A DNA stretch of 34,076 nt from Bacillota bacterium (GCA_023415655.1 JAEZKD010000065.1:1-34076), one strand, 5' to 3'; counted from the first letter of the stretch, positions 17,091 to 25,358 are shown. The notes: generated by a model not told the origin, from the sequence alone. A program made the numbers and translations.

Positions 17091-18971
17091 ATGAGTTATG
17101 TCTATGAAAGTTATGATGTAGCAGTTGTTGGGGCAGGACATGCAGGTTGTGAAGCAGCTTTGGCTTGTGCTAGACTTGGACTCAAAACAGTGATGTTTAC
17201 TGTTAGTTTAGACAACATTGCAATGATGCCATGTAATCCGAATATAGGTGGAACCTCAAAAGGACATCTTGTACGTGAACTAGATGCACTTGGTGGAGAA
17301 ATGGCGAAAAATATTGATAAAAGCTATATCCAATCTAAGATGTTAAATGAATCAAAAGGACCAGCCGTGCATTCCTTGCGAGTACAGGCAGATAAGCATG
17401 AATATAGCCGAGAAATGAGAAAAGTTGTTGAAAATACTGATAATCTTCACATTAAACAAGCAGAAATTACTGAAATTTTAGTTGAGAATGGTCAAGTGGA
17501 AGGCGTAAAAACCTATTCAGGTGCTGTCTATCCATGCCGCGCGATTGTACTATGCACAGGTGTATATCTAAATGCTAGATGTATCTATGGTGAAGTAAGT
17601 CAATATACTGGACCAAATGGATTGCCTTCGGCAAATCATCTAACAGATTCATTAAAGAAGTTAGGAATCGAGATGTATCGATTTAAAACGGGAACACCTG
17701 CAAGAATTGATAAGAGAACCATTGATTTTAGTGAAATGGAAGAACAATTAGGAGATGAGAAAGTAGTACCATTCTCTTTTACTAATAAATCAGAGGATAT
17801 TAAAAAGGAGCAAGTTTCTTGTTGGTTAACTTATACGAATGAGAGAACGCATGAAATTATTCGTGCTAATATCCACCGATCTCCACTATTTTCGGGTAGT
17901 ATTAAAGGAACTGGACCAAGATATTGTCCATCCATTGAAGATAAAGTCGTAAAATTTGCTGATAAAAATAGACATCAAGTATTCATTGAACCAGAAGGTA
18001 ATTATACCAATGAGATGTATATCTCAGGTATGTCTAGTAGTTTACCGGAAGATGTTCAGGTTGCCATGTATCGTTCGGTAAAAGGTTTAGAGAATGCCAA
18101 TATTATGCGTAATGCATATGCAATCGAATACGATTGTATCAATCCAATGCAGTTAAAACCATCCTTAGAATTTAAAGCAGTGAATGGTCTTTTTAGTGGT
18201 GGACAATTTAATGGAAGCTCTGGCTATGAAGAAGCAGCAGTACAAGGTTTGATGGCAGGAATAAATGCAGCTATGAAATTATTAGAACGAGAACCAGTTA
18301 TTTTAGATCGATCTCAAGCTTACATTGGAGTTTTAATAGATGACCTTGTAACAAAAGAAACGCATGAGCCATATCGTATGATGACTTCAAGAGCAGAGTA
18401 TCGTTTAATGTTACGTCAAGATAATGCAGATCTACGATTAACCAAAATTGGTCATGAAATTGGTTTAATTGATAATGAACGTTATGAAAAATTATTAAAG
18501 AAGGAAGAAATGATAGCGAAGGAAATGAAGCGTCTGGAAGAAGCACAGATCGGTGCCTCAAAGGAGGTTCAGACTATTCTTGAAGGTCTTGGTACTACAA
18601 CATTAAAGACAGCGACATCCTTAGCAGAATTAATACGTCGTCCAGAGTTAAGCTATCATTCAATCAAAGAATTGGACGCAGAACGTGTAGAACTTCCTGA
18701 AGATGTAGTTGAACAGGTAGAAATTAATATCAAATACGACGGTTACATCAAGCGTCAGCAACATCAAGTGGAACAGTTCAAGAAATTAGAAGGAAAGAAA
18801 ATCCCAGAAGATATTAATTATGATGAGATTCCTTCTTTACGAATTGAAGCAAGACAGAAGTTAAATATGTTCCGACCAATGTCAGTTGGACAAGCATCAC
18901 GTATTTCAGGGGTTTCACCAGCTGATATCTCTGTTATATTAGTATATTTGGAACAATTAAGAAGAAAATAG
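17091..18971 (+). CDS. mnmG: tRNA uridine-5-carboxymethylaminomethyl modification enzyme MnmG
   Basis: The FAD-dependent partner of MnmE, 626 residues. The dinucleotide-binding motif is VVGAGHAGCEAALA at the N terminus, followed by NIGGTSKGHLVRELDALGG and the FKTGTPARID block; the C-terminal helical domain contains REPYRMMTSRAEYRLMLRQDN-like family sequence. The open frame extends to TTG 17064, but GAGAGG lies 8 nt before ATG 17091, so ATG 17091 is the start (protein begins MSYVYESYDV). Follows mnmE and precedes rsmG in the same unit. Confidence 0.97.
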   Translation: MSYVYESYDVAVVGAGHAGCEAALACARLGLKTVMFTVSLDNIAMMPCNPNIGGTSKGHLVRELDALGGEMAKNIDKSYIQSKMLNESKGPAVHSLRVQADKHEYSREMRKVVENTDNLHIKQAEITEILVENGQVEGVKTYSGAVYPCRAIVLCTGVYLNARCIYGEVSQYTGPNGLPSANHLTDSLKKLGIEMYRFKTGTPARIDKRTIDFSEMEEQLGDEKVVPFSFTNKSEDIKKEQVSCWLTYTNERTHEIIRANIHRSPLFSGSIKGTGPRYCPSIEDKVVKFADKNRHQVFIEPEGNYTNEMYISGMSSSLPEDVQVAMYRSVKGLENANIMRNAYAIEYDCINPMQLKPSLEFKAVNGLFSGGQFNGSSGYEEAAVQGLMAGINAAMKLLEREPVILDRSQAYIGVLIDDLVTKETHEPYRMMTSRAEYRLMLRQDNADLRLTKIGHEIGLIDNERYEKLLKKEEMIAKEMKRLEEAQIGASKEVQTILEGLGTTTLKTATSLAELIRRPELSYHSIKELDAERVELPEDVVEQVEINIKYDGYIKRQQHQVEQFKKLEGKKIPEDINYDEIPSLRIEARQKLNMFRPMSVGQASRISGVSPADISVILVYLEQLRRK

Positions 18972-18995
18972 ATAAGTATTAAGATGGGAGTAAAC

Positions 18996-19718
18996 ATGCG
19001 AGATAATAAGACACTTTTGGAAGGGTTAGCAAAATGGAATATCACATTGACCATAGAGCAGCAAAAACAGTTTGAAACATACTATGAGCTACTTGTGGAA
19101 TGGAACTCATTTATGAATCTCACTGGAATAACAGAGTATGAAGAAGTTTTGGTGAAACACTTTCTTGATAGTCTCGCTTTGTTTCATGAGCATCCGTATC
19201 AGCCCTCCTGTTCTCTTATGGATATGGGAACAGGAGCTGGTTTTCCAGGAATACCATTAAAGATATTGTATCCTGATATGAAAGTGACACTAGTCGATTC
19301 GCTCAATAAGAGAATCAACTTTCTAAATGAAGTAATTAAACAACTAAAGTTAACAAATATTGAAGCTATTCATGCAAGAGCAGAGGAATTAGCGAGAAAA
19401 GAAGCATATAGGGAACAGTATGATTATATTGTTTCTAGAGCTGTTGCGAGAACGGTATCATTAGCAGAACTATGTATTCCATATTTAAAGGTTGGGGGAT
19501 ATTTTGTTCCTTATAAATCAGGAAATATACAGGAAGAATTAGAAGAGGCAACCTATGCGATATCAATTTTAGGTGCAAAGTGTGAGAAGGTTCAATCTTT
19601 TATGGTTCCCAATAGTGATCTTCAAAGAAGCTTAATTATGATAAAAAAAGTTAAGAACACACCAAAAGCTTATCCAAGAGCAGGAGGAAAGCCAATAAAA
19701 GCTCCATTGATAAAGTAA
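18996..19718 (+). CDS. rsmG: 16S rRNA (guanine-527-N7) methyltransferase
   Basis: A 240-residue S-adenosylmethionine methyltransferase that modifies G527 of 16S rRNA; loss of it gives low-level streptomycin resistance in other bacteria. The SAM-binding motif is LMDMGTGAGFPGIPLKI, and NLTGITEYEEVLVKHFLDSL and VSRAVARTVSLAELCIPYL are family blocks. An upstream ATG at 18984 overlaps the ribosome binding site GGGAG, which is 5 nt before ATG 18996, so the latter is chosen. It is the last gene of the rpmH-rsmG arm; a repeat region follows. Confidence 0.96.
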   Translation: MRDNKTLLEGLAKWNITLTIEQQKQFETYYELLVEWNSFMNLTGITEYEEVLVKHFLDSLALFHEHPYQPSCSLMDMGTGAGFPGIPLKILYPDMKVTLVDSLNKRINFLNEVIKQLKLTNIEAIHARAEELARKEAYREQYDYIVSRAVARTVSLAELCIPYLKVGGYFVPYKSGNIQEELEEATYAISILGAKCEKVQSFMVPNSDLQRSLIMIKKVKNTPKAYPRAGGKPIKAPLIK

Positions 19719-19767
19719 ACGAAATGAGATTCACTATGTTTCTTTTATTATTTATAGCTATCTTGCA

Positions 19768-19902
19768 AATTAAAGTAGTTTACAGATGTAGGTATGTTGA
19801 ATATCAAGTAACTTGATATCAAAATAGTTTGTATATCTAAGTAGCGTACGAATCAAAATAGCTTGCACATCAAAATAACTTGCATATCATAGAAGTAACT
19901 CT
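19768..19902. repeat. Degenerate 17-bp tandem repeat
   Basis: Units of 17 bp related to ATCAAAATAGCTTGCAC run without gaps at 19818-19834, 19835-19851, 19852-19868, 19869-19885 and 19886-19902. A 15-bp unit at 19803-19817 and more diverged units from about 19768 extend it to the left. It fills most of the gap between rsmG and the acetyltransferase gene. No open frame uses it. The function is unknown. Confidence 0.75.
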
Positions 19903-19925
19903 TTTAATGTCCTATGGTATGCAAG
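19879..19925 (+). other. Strong stem-loop at the end of the 17-bp repeats
   Basis: The arms 19879-19892 (CTTGCATATCATAG) and 19912-19925 (CTATGGTATGCAAG) pair over 14 bp with one G-U, around a 19-nt loop. No U-tract follows, so it is not a standard terminator. The 5' arm is made of the last two repeat units. It could block an exonuclease or act as a processing site. Confidence 0.6.
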
Positions 19926-19968
19926 CTGTATAAAACGATTAAAAATATGAGATGAGGGATAAGAGTCA

Positions 19969-20445
19969 ATGTACATACAAGGTAGATTCAAATCTTTTTT
20001 AGACGATTTAACGGAAGTATATGAAATTAGAAGAGAAGTATTTATAGAGGAACAGCATAAAACAGAGCAAGAAGAATTTGATGAGTATGATAAAGAAGCA
20101 ATATTTTGTATTGTTTATGAAGAAAACAAAAATGATGAAGTAAAAAATCCAGTAGGAACTGGAAGGCTAGTAAGACTAAAAAATGGATTGTTTAAAATTG
20201 GTCGTATCGCAGTAAAAAAAGAGTATCGTGGAAAGCAATATGGCGATATGCTAGTAAAAATGCTTGTAAATAAAGCGTTTATGTGTGGAGCTACCGAAGT
20301 TTATGTTGGTGCACAAGTAAATGCTAAAGGATTTTATGAAAAAATCGGATTCAAAGTATATGGTGAAATCTATATGGAAGCGAATATACCACATATTGAA
20401 ATGTCGCTAAAAAAGGAAGATTTATGCAAACTATGTAAAAAATAA
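19969..20445 (+). CDS. GNAT-family N-acetyltransferase
   Basis: A 158-residue acyl-CoA transferase of the GCN5-related family, resembling ElaA/YjcF-type members. Acetyl-CoA binding is indicated by the beta4-alpha3 segment IGRIAVKKEYRGKQYGDMLV (pyrophosphate loop RGKQYG), and the late block NAKGFYEKIGFKVYGE is typical. The N terminus has IRREVFIEEQHKTEQEEFDEYD, as in uncharacterised clostridial homologues. The protein ends with a CKLC pair of cysteines. GAGGG lies 10 nt before the ATG. It occupies the place where noc occurs in Bacillus. The substrate cannot be read from the sequence. Confidence 0.88.
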   Translation: MYIQGRFKSFLDDLTEVYEIRREVFIEEQHKTEQEEFDEYDKEAIFCIVYEENKNDEVKNPVGTGRLVRLKNGLFKIGRIAVKKEYRGKQYGDMLVKMLVNKAFMCGATEVYVGAQVNAKGFYEKIGFKVYGEIYMEANIPHIEMSLKKEDLCKLCKK

Positions 20446-20574
20446 AAATTTTTTCCTTTTCTTATGGCAAAGAATGTTATATTATTATACTATACTAAAT
20501 TGATATTTATTATGTTAATTGAATGTATAGTTACTAATACTGAGAGTTCTTTGAATTCGGAGGATAAAATAAAT

Positions 20575-21675
20575 ATGATAATTAATGATTTAGAACTATG
20601 GAAAGAGAAAGTGATAAAGGCAAACACAGCTTTTTCTAGTCTTCAATATGAATTAGAGAATTCGATCGTCTATGTTACTGATAAAATCAATAATCTTGAA
20701 GTGAAGATAAAAGAATTATCCAAGGCATTAGAATCAATGAATCAGGTAAGCGATATAAATCAAGCTTTATTTTCACCATACGAGAATTCACATAAGATTG
20801 CTGAGGAGCAAAATTACAATACAGAGATTGTATTGCTTAAAAATCAATTAACAGAATTGATAAATGAGCTGAAGATATTGTCTGATAAGAGAAAACAATA
20901 CAATAGCATAAAAGAGTGCTTAGATTACTTTAATTTAATCATTGAAAGTAAGGATACCTCATCAAAAAAGGAAAAAAATGGTGATTCTAGTGAGGGACTA
21001 AGCCTAGAACAGGATGGAATTAAAATACTAGAGACACAAGAATTAGAGAGACATCGAATTGCTCGTGATCTACATGATTCAACCATACAAAATCTTACTA
21101 ATTTAGTACATAAAACAGAACTTTGCTTACGATTAGTTGATCTTGATACCATTCGTGCAAAACTTGAGATGGCAACCATGATTGAGAATATACGTTTTAT
21201 CATTAATAATACGCGAGAAATCATATACAATCTTCGCCCAATGTCAATTCAAGATCTAGGACTTAAGCAGGAAATAGAGAACTTTCTTAGACATTTTATG
21301 CAACAGAATGAAATTCAAATTAAGTTTGATGCAACAGAAGAAAATCCTAATATTTTACCAGTCATCAATCATACAATTTTTCGTATTATTCAGGAAGCTT
21401 GTAATAATATTTCTAAGTACTCCAAGGCAACCATATGCAAAATCACCTTGGACTATTTAAGTGATCACATAGAACTAACGATACAAGACAATGGAGTTGG
21501 TTTTGAAGCAAATGATAATCAACATAAAAGAGAATGTGAAAATAGTGGATTCGGACTATCAATTATGCGTGAAAGAGTTCAGTTACTTTCAGGTAATTTA
21601 AAAATTGAATCGAGTAAAAGTAAAGGGACTAAAATACAAGTAATTATTCCGTATCATGAGCAGAAGGGGGAATAA
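20575..21675 (+). CDS. Cytoplasmic sensor histidine kinase, DegS-like
   Basis: A histidine kinase of the HisKA_3/NarL class, 366 residues from the chosen start. The first 120 residues are charged and coiled-coil-like, without transmembrane segments, as in DegS. The phosphoacceptor is His167 in RHRIARDLHDSTIQN. The ATPase domain shows EACNNISKYSKA (N box), DNGVGFE (G1) and GFGLSIMRER (G2). The open frame continues upstream to ATG 20464 with a hydrophobic 29-residue stretch, but no ribosome binding site is there, while GGAGG lies 11 nt before ATG 20575. The stop codon lies 1 nt before the response regulator start, so the two form a pair. The signal is unknown. Confidence 0.88.
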   Translation: MIINDLELWKEKVIKANTAFSSLQYELENSIVYVTDKINNLEVKIKELSKALESMNQVSDINQALFSPYENSHKIAEEQNYNTEIVLLKNQLTELINELKILSDKRKQYNSIKECLDYFNLIIESKDTSSKKEKNGDSSEGLSLEQDGIKILETQELERHRIARDLHDSTIQNLTNLVHKTELCLRLVDLDTIRAKLEMATMIENIRFIINNTREIIYNLRPMSIQDLGLKQEIENFLRHFMQQNEIQIKFDATEENPNILPVINHTIFRIIQEACNNISKYSKATICKITLDYLSDHIELTIQDNGVGFEANDNQHKRECENSGFGLSIMRERVQLLSGNLKIESSKSKGTKIQVIIPYHEQKGE

Positions 21676-21676
21676 A

Positions 21677-22321
21677 ATGGCACCAATACGAATTATTATT
21701 GCAGATGATCATATGATGGTAAGAGAAGGACTAAAACAATTATTAGAACTTGATGGCGAAATCCAAGTGGTTGGACAAGCAAGGGAAGGAAGAGAGTGTC
21801 TGGAGCTTATCGAAAAGCTAGATCCAGATGTAGTGTTACTAGATATTAACATGCCAGATATGAATGGACTTCAAACGTTACAAAAGGTTAGATCCATGAA
21901 TCAAAAACAAAAGGTACTTATGCTAACAATTCATAATGAAATTGAGTATTTGCTACGATCAGTAGAACTCGGAGCAAATGGGTATGTACTAAAAGACTCT
22001 GAATCATCTGTTTTAAAGAAAGCAATCTATACAGTATATCAAGGAGATTCTTATATTGAGCCATCGCTTACTCCTGAGATGAGAGAACGATTAAAGAGAT
22101 TAAATAATGCATCTTCGAATGAGATACTAACTAAAAGAGAGATTGACGTTTTAAAATTAATTGCAGAAGGGCTTTTTAATAAAGAAATTGCATACCGACT
22201 GAGTATTAGTGAGAAAACTGTAAAGAATCACGTATCAAATATTTTTAAGAAAATTGGAGTATCAGATCGTACACAAGCAGCTGTTTATGCAATAAAAAAT
22301 AATTTTGTTTCAATGTTTTAG
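21677..22321 (+). CDS. NarL/FixJ-family response regulator, DegU-like
   Basis: A 214-residue regulator. The receiver domain has acidic residues D10 and D11, the phosphoacceptor D56 in LLDINMPD, T84 and K106. After a short linker the LuxR-type HTH spans about 140-205 (LTKREIDVLKLIAEGLFNKEIA, then SEKTVKNHVSNIFKKIGV). The open frame also has an ATG at 21656 inside the kinase gene, but AAGGGGG lies just before ATG 21677, 1 nt after the kinase stop. This organisation, a cytoplasmic DegS-type kinase followed by a DegU-type regulator, is clear; the regulon is not. A 390-base transcribed but apparently noncoding stretch follows before a terminator. Confidence 0.93.
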   Translation: MAPIRIIIADDHMMVREGLKQLLELDGEIQVVGQAREGRECLELIEKLDPDVVLLDINMPDMNGLQTLQKVRSMNQKQKVLMLTIHNEIEYLLRSVELGANGYVLKDSESSVLKKAIYTVYQGDSYIEPSLTPEMRERLKRLNNASSNEILTKREIDVLKLIAEGLFNKEIAYRLSISEKTVKNHVSNIFKKIGVSDRTQAAVYAIKNNFVSMF

Positions 22322-22712
22322 TTGAATCATAAATACTAAAAGTTTCAGTAAAAACATAACTGAATAAAAGTAAGAGAGTATTACCCATGAGATAATGTTG
22401 CGACTTAGTAAATAAGAATAACGTAAACGGATATTAAGATAAACAATAAATCAATATTATTCAATTATGACAGTAAATCAAGATAGTATGACATGAGCTA
22501 CTAATAATGAGACTAAGTTTGAGAGTATTATTTAGAATCAGTAAAATGGTTTATAAATTGGGAGTTTGATGGTGTAGATTTAAGAATGTGCTGAGTTTGA
22601 AAGAAAAACATATATCAAGGAAATACAGTCTGCCAAAACAAGTATAATTGAATTTTAAGGAAAAATTGTATTCAAATAGTAAGATGAGATATTAGTATGT
22701 ATCCTCATCCAT
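22322..22712 (+). other. Noncoding stretch between response regulator and terminator
   Basis: About 390 AT-rich bases between the response-regulator stop and a strong terminator. I find no open frame with a ribosome binding site on either strand and no tRNA or known RNA fold. One small hairpin (GATGAG and CTCATC arms around 22684-22709) is visible. It is either a long 3' untranslated region, the remains of a gene, or a small RNA. Confidence 0.45.
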
Positions 22713-22779
22713 AAAAGAGTTTAGATAAATTGTTATTGTAGTTTTACAATATATATTTATTATATAAACTCTTTTTTTT
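22713..22779 (+). terminator. Intrinsic terminator downstream of the two-component genes
   Basis: AAAAGAGTTTA (22713-22723) pairs perfectly with TAAACTCTTTT (22765-22775), followed by a run of eight T to 22779. A smaller hairpin (TTGTA/TACAA type) nests inside the loop. It isolates the parAB operon from upstream transcription. Confidence 0.85.
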
Positions 22780-22836
22780 GTGTAGAAAGTTAATATAATA
22801 TTAAGATGTAATATACATTGTTTACTAAACAAAAAA

Positions 22837-22852
22837 TGTTTCACGTGAAACA
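22837..22852. promoter_or_regulatory. parS: parS site upstream of parA
   Basis: TGTTTCACGTGAAACA is a perfect 16-bp palindrome identical to the B. subtilis parS consensus bound by ParB (Spo0J). It lies about 190 bases before the parA start, immediately before an operator-like palindrome. Confidence 0.95.
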
Positions 22853-22865
22853 ATGAAATGTTAAT

Positions 22866-22902
22866 CTTTCATATAGCTATGTGAAAGAGAACGTGATATA
22901 AT
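22866..22902 (+). promoter_or_regulatory. parAB promoter with operator-like palindrome
   Basis: An extended -10 (TG then TATAAT at 22897-22902) has no good -35; instead the -35 region is covered by a 22-bp inverted repeat (22866-22887, CTTTCATATAGCT...TGAAAG, one mismatched pair). This suggests control by a dimeric DNA-binding protein, repressor or activator. The binder is unknown. Transcription would begin near 22909. Confidence 0.5.
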
Positions 22903-23044
22903 ATTACTGAATTAAACATGAAAATATATATGCAAATATATATAATTTCAATGATTTACTAGTTGCAGTTACATGAAATTCAGTATACCTTATATATGTA
23001 TTACTGTTAAGAGGATATTATTATGTATGCACGTGGAGGAGAAA

Positions 23045-23932
23045 ATGGGAAAAGCTATAGCAATAACAAATCAAAAGGGTGGAGTCGGAAAAACTACTAC
23101 AGCAATCAACCTAGCAGCGTGCCTTGCTGAAAGAGGGAAAAAAGTATTAGCAATTGATATCGATCCACAGGGAAATACAACAAGCGGTCTTGGTATTAAT
23201 AAAGATGAGATTGAGAATACAGTTTACGAGTTAATAATCGGTGAATGTACGATTGAAGAGTGTATGATGCAAAGTTGTGTTGAAAACTTGTTTGTTCTTC
23301 CTTCTGATGTAAACTTAGCAGGTGCAGAGATTGAACTGATTGGGGTCGAAGAAAAGGAATACATATTAAAACATTGTGTCAATGATATTAAGGATTCCTT
23401 TGACTATATTATAATAGACTGTCCTCCATCACTCAATACCCTTACTGTAAACGCAATGACAACAGCAGATGCAGTATTAGTACCAATTCAATGTGAATAC
23501 TACGCACTGGAAGGGCTTTCCCAGCTGATTCATACAATTAATCTCGTGAAAGAACGTTTGAATGCATCACTTGAAATAGAAGGTGTTGTGTTTACGATGT
23601 ATGATGCAAGAACAAATTTATCGTTACAAGTAGTTGAGAATGTAAGACGTAATCTGGAACAGAAAATATATAATTCAATCATTCCAAGAAATGTACGATT
23701 AGCAGAAGCGCCAAGTCATGGACTACCAATTAGCATGTACGATCCAAAGTCAGCGGGTGCAGATGCATATCGAGATCTTGCAGATGAAGTACTACGACAA
23801 GATGGAGAACATATTTCAGATACGGTTGCAATCTCAGATAAGAAGGAAGAGTCAAATCATAGTAAAACTTCGAAAGACAATGATAAGAAAAAAACGAAAG
23901 GGATTTTTGGACGTAGAAAGGGAGATAAGTAA
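23045..23932 (+). CDS. parA: Chromosome partitioning ATPase ParA (Soj)
   Basis: A 295-residue deviant-Walker ATPase that binds DNA nonspecifically and, with ParB-parS, drives origin segregation and modulates DnaA. Walker A is KGGVGKTT at 11-18, and DIDPQGNTTSGLG and DYIIIDCPPSL are also seen. The open frame reaches upstream to 22973, but GGAGG lies 5 nt before ATG 23045 and the family N terminus MGKAIAITNQKGG starts there. After the usual end near residue 253 there is an extra Lys/Ser/Asp-rich tail of about 40 residues ending GIFGRRKGDK, absent from B. subtilis Soj. The stop overlaps the parB start by one base (TAATG). Confidence 0.96.
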   Translation: MGKAIAITNQKGGVGKTTTAINLAACLAERGKKVLAIDIDPQGNTTSGLGINKDEIENTVYELIIGECTIEECMMQSCVENLFVLPSDVNLAGAEIELIGVEEKEYILKHCVNDIKDSFDYIIIDCPPSLNTLTVNAMTTADAVLVPIQCEYYALEGLSQLIHTINLVKERLNASLEIEGVVFTMYDARTNLSLQVVENVRRNLEQKIYNSIIPRNVRLAEAPSHGLPISMYDPKSAGADAYRDLADEVLRQDGEHISDTVAISDKKEESNHSKTSKDNDKKKTKGIFGRRKGDK

Positions 23933-24816
23933 TGACTTCAAAAAAAGGATTAGGAAAAGGTTTGGACTCACTGATTGTCAATAAAATTGATCATTCTACC
24001 AATAAGAGCAGCGAAGTTGATCATGTTTCACGTGAAACATTGATCAATATCAATAAAATTGAACCTAATCGTGAACAACCTCGTACCCATTTCGATGAGG
24101 ATGCACTTCATGAACTTGCTGATTCAATAAAATTACATGGGATCATTCAACCACTTATTGTTCATAAGGTTGGTGAACGTTATGAAATTATTGCAGGAGA
24201 AAGAAGATGGAGAGCGGCAAGAATTGCAGGACTGAAGGAAGTTCCGGTAATTGTAAAGAATTATACAAGTCAACAGGTACTTGAAATTGCTTTGATTGAG
24301 AATATTCAACGTGAAGATTTAAATGCAATTGAAGAAGCAATGGCATATGAAAAGCTGGTGCATGAGTTTAACTTAAAACAAGATGAGGTTGCAGAGAGAG
24401 TAGGAAAAAGTAGAGTAGCAGTTACGAATTCCATGAGATTAATGAAGTTGGATAAACGAGTTCAACAAATGGTAATTGACGACATGATTACAGGTGGACA
24501 TGCACGGGCTCTCTTAGGTATATTAGACGCAGATGCACAATATAGCGTTGCAATGAAAGTGTTTGATGAAAAGCTAAGCGTTAGGGAAACAGAGAAATTA
24601 GTAAAAAACTTATCGAAAGAAAAACCACAAAAGGAAGTAGCAGCAGCAAAGGAAGATAGTTATATATATCGAGACTTAGAAGAACGGATGAAAAACATTT
24701 TAGGTAGTAAGGTGGAAATTCATCGTCAGTCCGACAATAAAGGGAAAATACAAATTGAGTACTATTCGCAAGATGATTTAGATCGAATCATTGAGTTAAT
24801 AGGGTCAATAGGATGA
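23932..24816 (+). CDS. parB: Chromosome partitioning protein ParB (Spo0J)
   Basis: A 294-residue CTP-dependent DNA clamp that loads at parS and spreads along the origin region. The N terminus SKKGLGKGLDSLI resembles the ParA-contacting segment. The CTP-binding motif GERRWRA is at 89-95, followed by NIQREDLNAIEEA and the helix-turn-helix around LKQDEVAERVGKSRVAVTNSMRLMKL. The C-terminal part is the dimerisation domain. It overlaps parA by one base and itself contains a parS site at codons 31-36. No second ParB paralogue (Noc) is seen in the window. Confidence 0.97.
   Translation: MTSKKGLGKGLDSLIVNKIDHSTNKSSEVDHVSRETLININKIEPNREQPRTHFDEDALHELADSIKLHGIIQPLIVHKVGERYEIIAGERRWRAARIAGLKEVPVIVKNYTSQQVLEIALIENIQREDLNAIEEAMAYEKLVHEFNLKQDEVAERVGKSRVAVTNSMRLMKLDKRVQQMVIDDMITGGHARALLGILDADAQYSVAMKVFDEKLSVRETEKLVKNLSKEKPQKEVAAAKEDSYIYRDLEERMKNILGSKVEIHRQSDNKGKIQIEYYSQDDLDRIIELIGSIG
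24024..24039. promoter_or_regulatory. parS: parS site inside parB
   Basis: A second perfect TGTTTCACGTGAAACA lies within the parB reading frame, encoding part of HVSRET. It is flanked by TTGATCA and TGATCAA, making a longer near-palindrome. A parS inside spo0J is also known in B. subtilis. Confidence 0.95.
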
Positions 24817-24832
24817 GAAAGAGGAATAAGAG

Positions 24833-25345
24833 ATGAAATTATTTGAATCAGTTGGAATTGATATTGATATCGTTGTAATTGTGTTAATGGGATTCGTATT
24901 TATTTCTATTATTTTAGCTTGCGTTATGTTATCAAAGTTAGGGAAGCTTAAGAAAAAGTATAATTCCTTTATGGAAGGGACCGATGGTAAAACCTTAGAG
25001 GACTCTATTCTCAATCGTTTTTCTGAAATCGATACCTTAAAGAGTGAAACAAAAGCAATGAGCTCAGATATTAAAAAAATATCTGAAACATTGCTAAGTG
25101 CATATCAAAAATGTGGAATTGTTAAGTATGATGCATTTAAAGAAATGGGAGGAAAGTTGAGTTTTTCACTTTGTATGTTAGATGATCATAACGATGGTAT
25201 TATTCTGACTTCCATGCATTCCAGTAGAGAAGGTTGTTACACCTATGTAAAAGAAATAATTAAAGGACAATCATTTGTACTTTTATCAGAAGAAGAAAAG
25301 CAAGCATTAACAGAAGCAAAAAACAAGAAAAATTTTATGGCATAG
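24833..25345 (+). CDS. DUF4446 family membrane protein
   Basis: A 170-residue protein of unknown function. One N-terminal transmembrane helix lies at about residues 10-34 (IDIVVIVLMGFVFISIILACVML), followed by a basic stretch (KLGKLKKKYNSF), a coiled-coil-like segment to about 88 and a compact C-terminal domain with VKYDAFKEMGGKLSFSLCMLDDHNDGIILTS. This pattern matches DUF4446, which is found beside parB in many Firmicutes. The gene starts 16 nt after parB and is closed by a strong terminator, so it is the last gene of the parAB operon. A role near the membrane in origin positioning is a guess from context. Confidence 0.85.
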   Translation: MKLFESVGIDIDIVVIVLMGFVFISIILACVMLSKLGKLKKKYNSFMEGTDGKTLEDSILNRFSEIDTLKSETKAMSSDIKKISETLLSAYQKCGIVKYDAFKEMGGKLSFSLCMLDDHNDGIILTSMHSSREGCYTYVKEIIKGQSFVLLSEEEKQALTEAKNKKNFMA

Positions 25346-25358
25346 TAGAAAATAAAAC

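Noticed and set aside
18298..18561. Minus-strand frame opposite mnmG
   Set aside because: Low-complexity shadow frame within a conserved gene.
19768..19902. CRISPR array
   Set aside because: The 17-bp units are contiguous and degenerate with no spacers, and no cas gene is nearby.
20464..20574. N-terminal transmembrane segment of the histidine kinase from ATG 20464
   Set aside because: No ribosome binding site lies before that ATG, while GGAGG precedes ATG 20575, and the rest of the protein matches cytoplasmic DegS-type kinases. A membrane-anchored form is not fully excluded.
22973..23044. 24-residue N-terminal extension of ParA
   Set aside because: GGAGG lies inside it, just before ATG 23045, where the conserved family N terminus begins.
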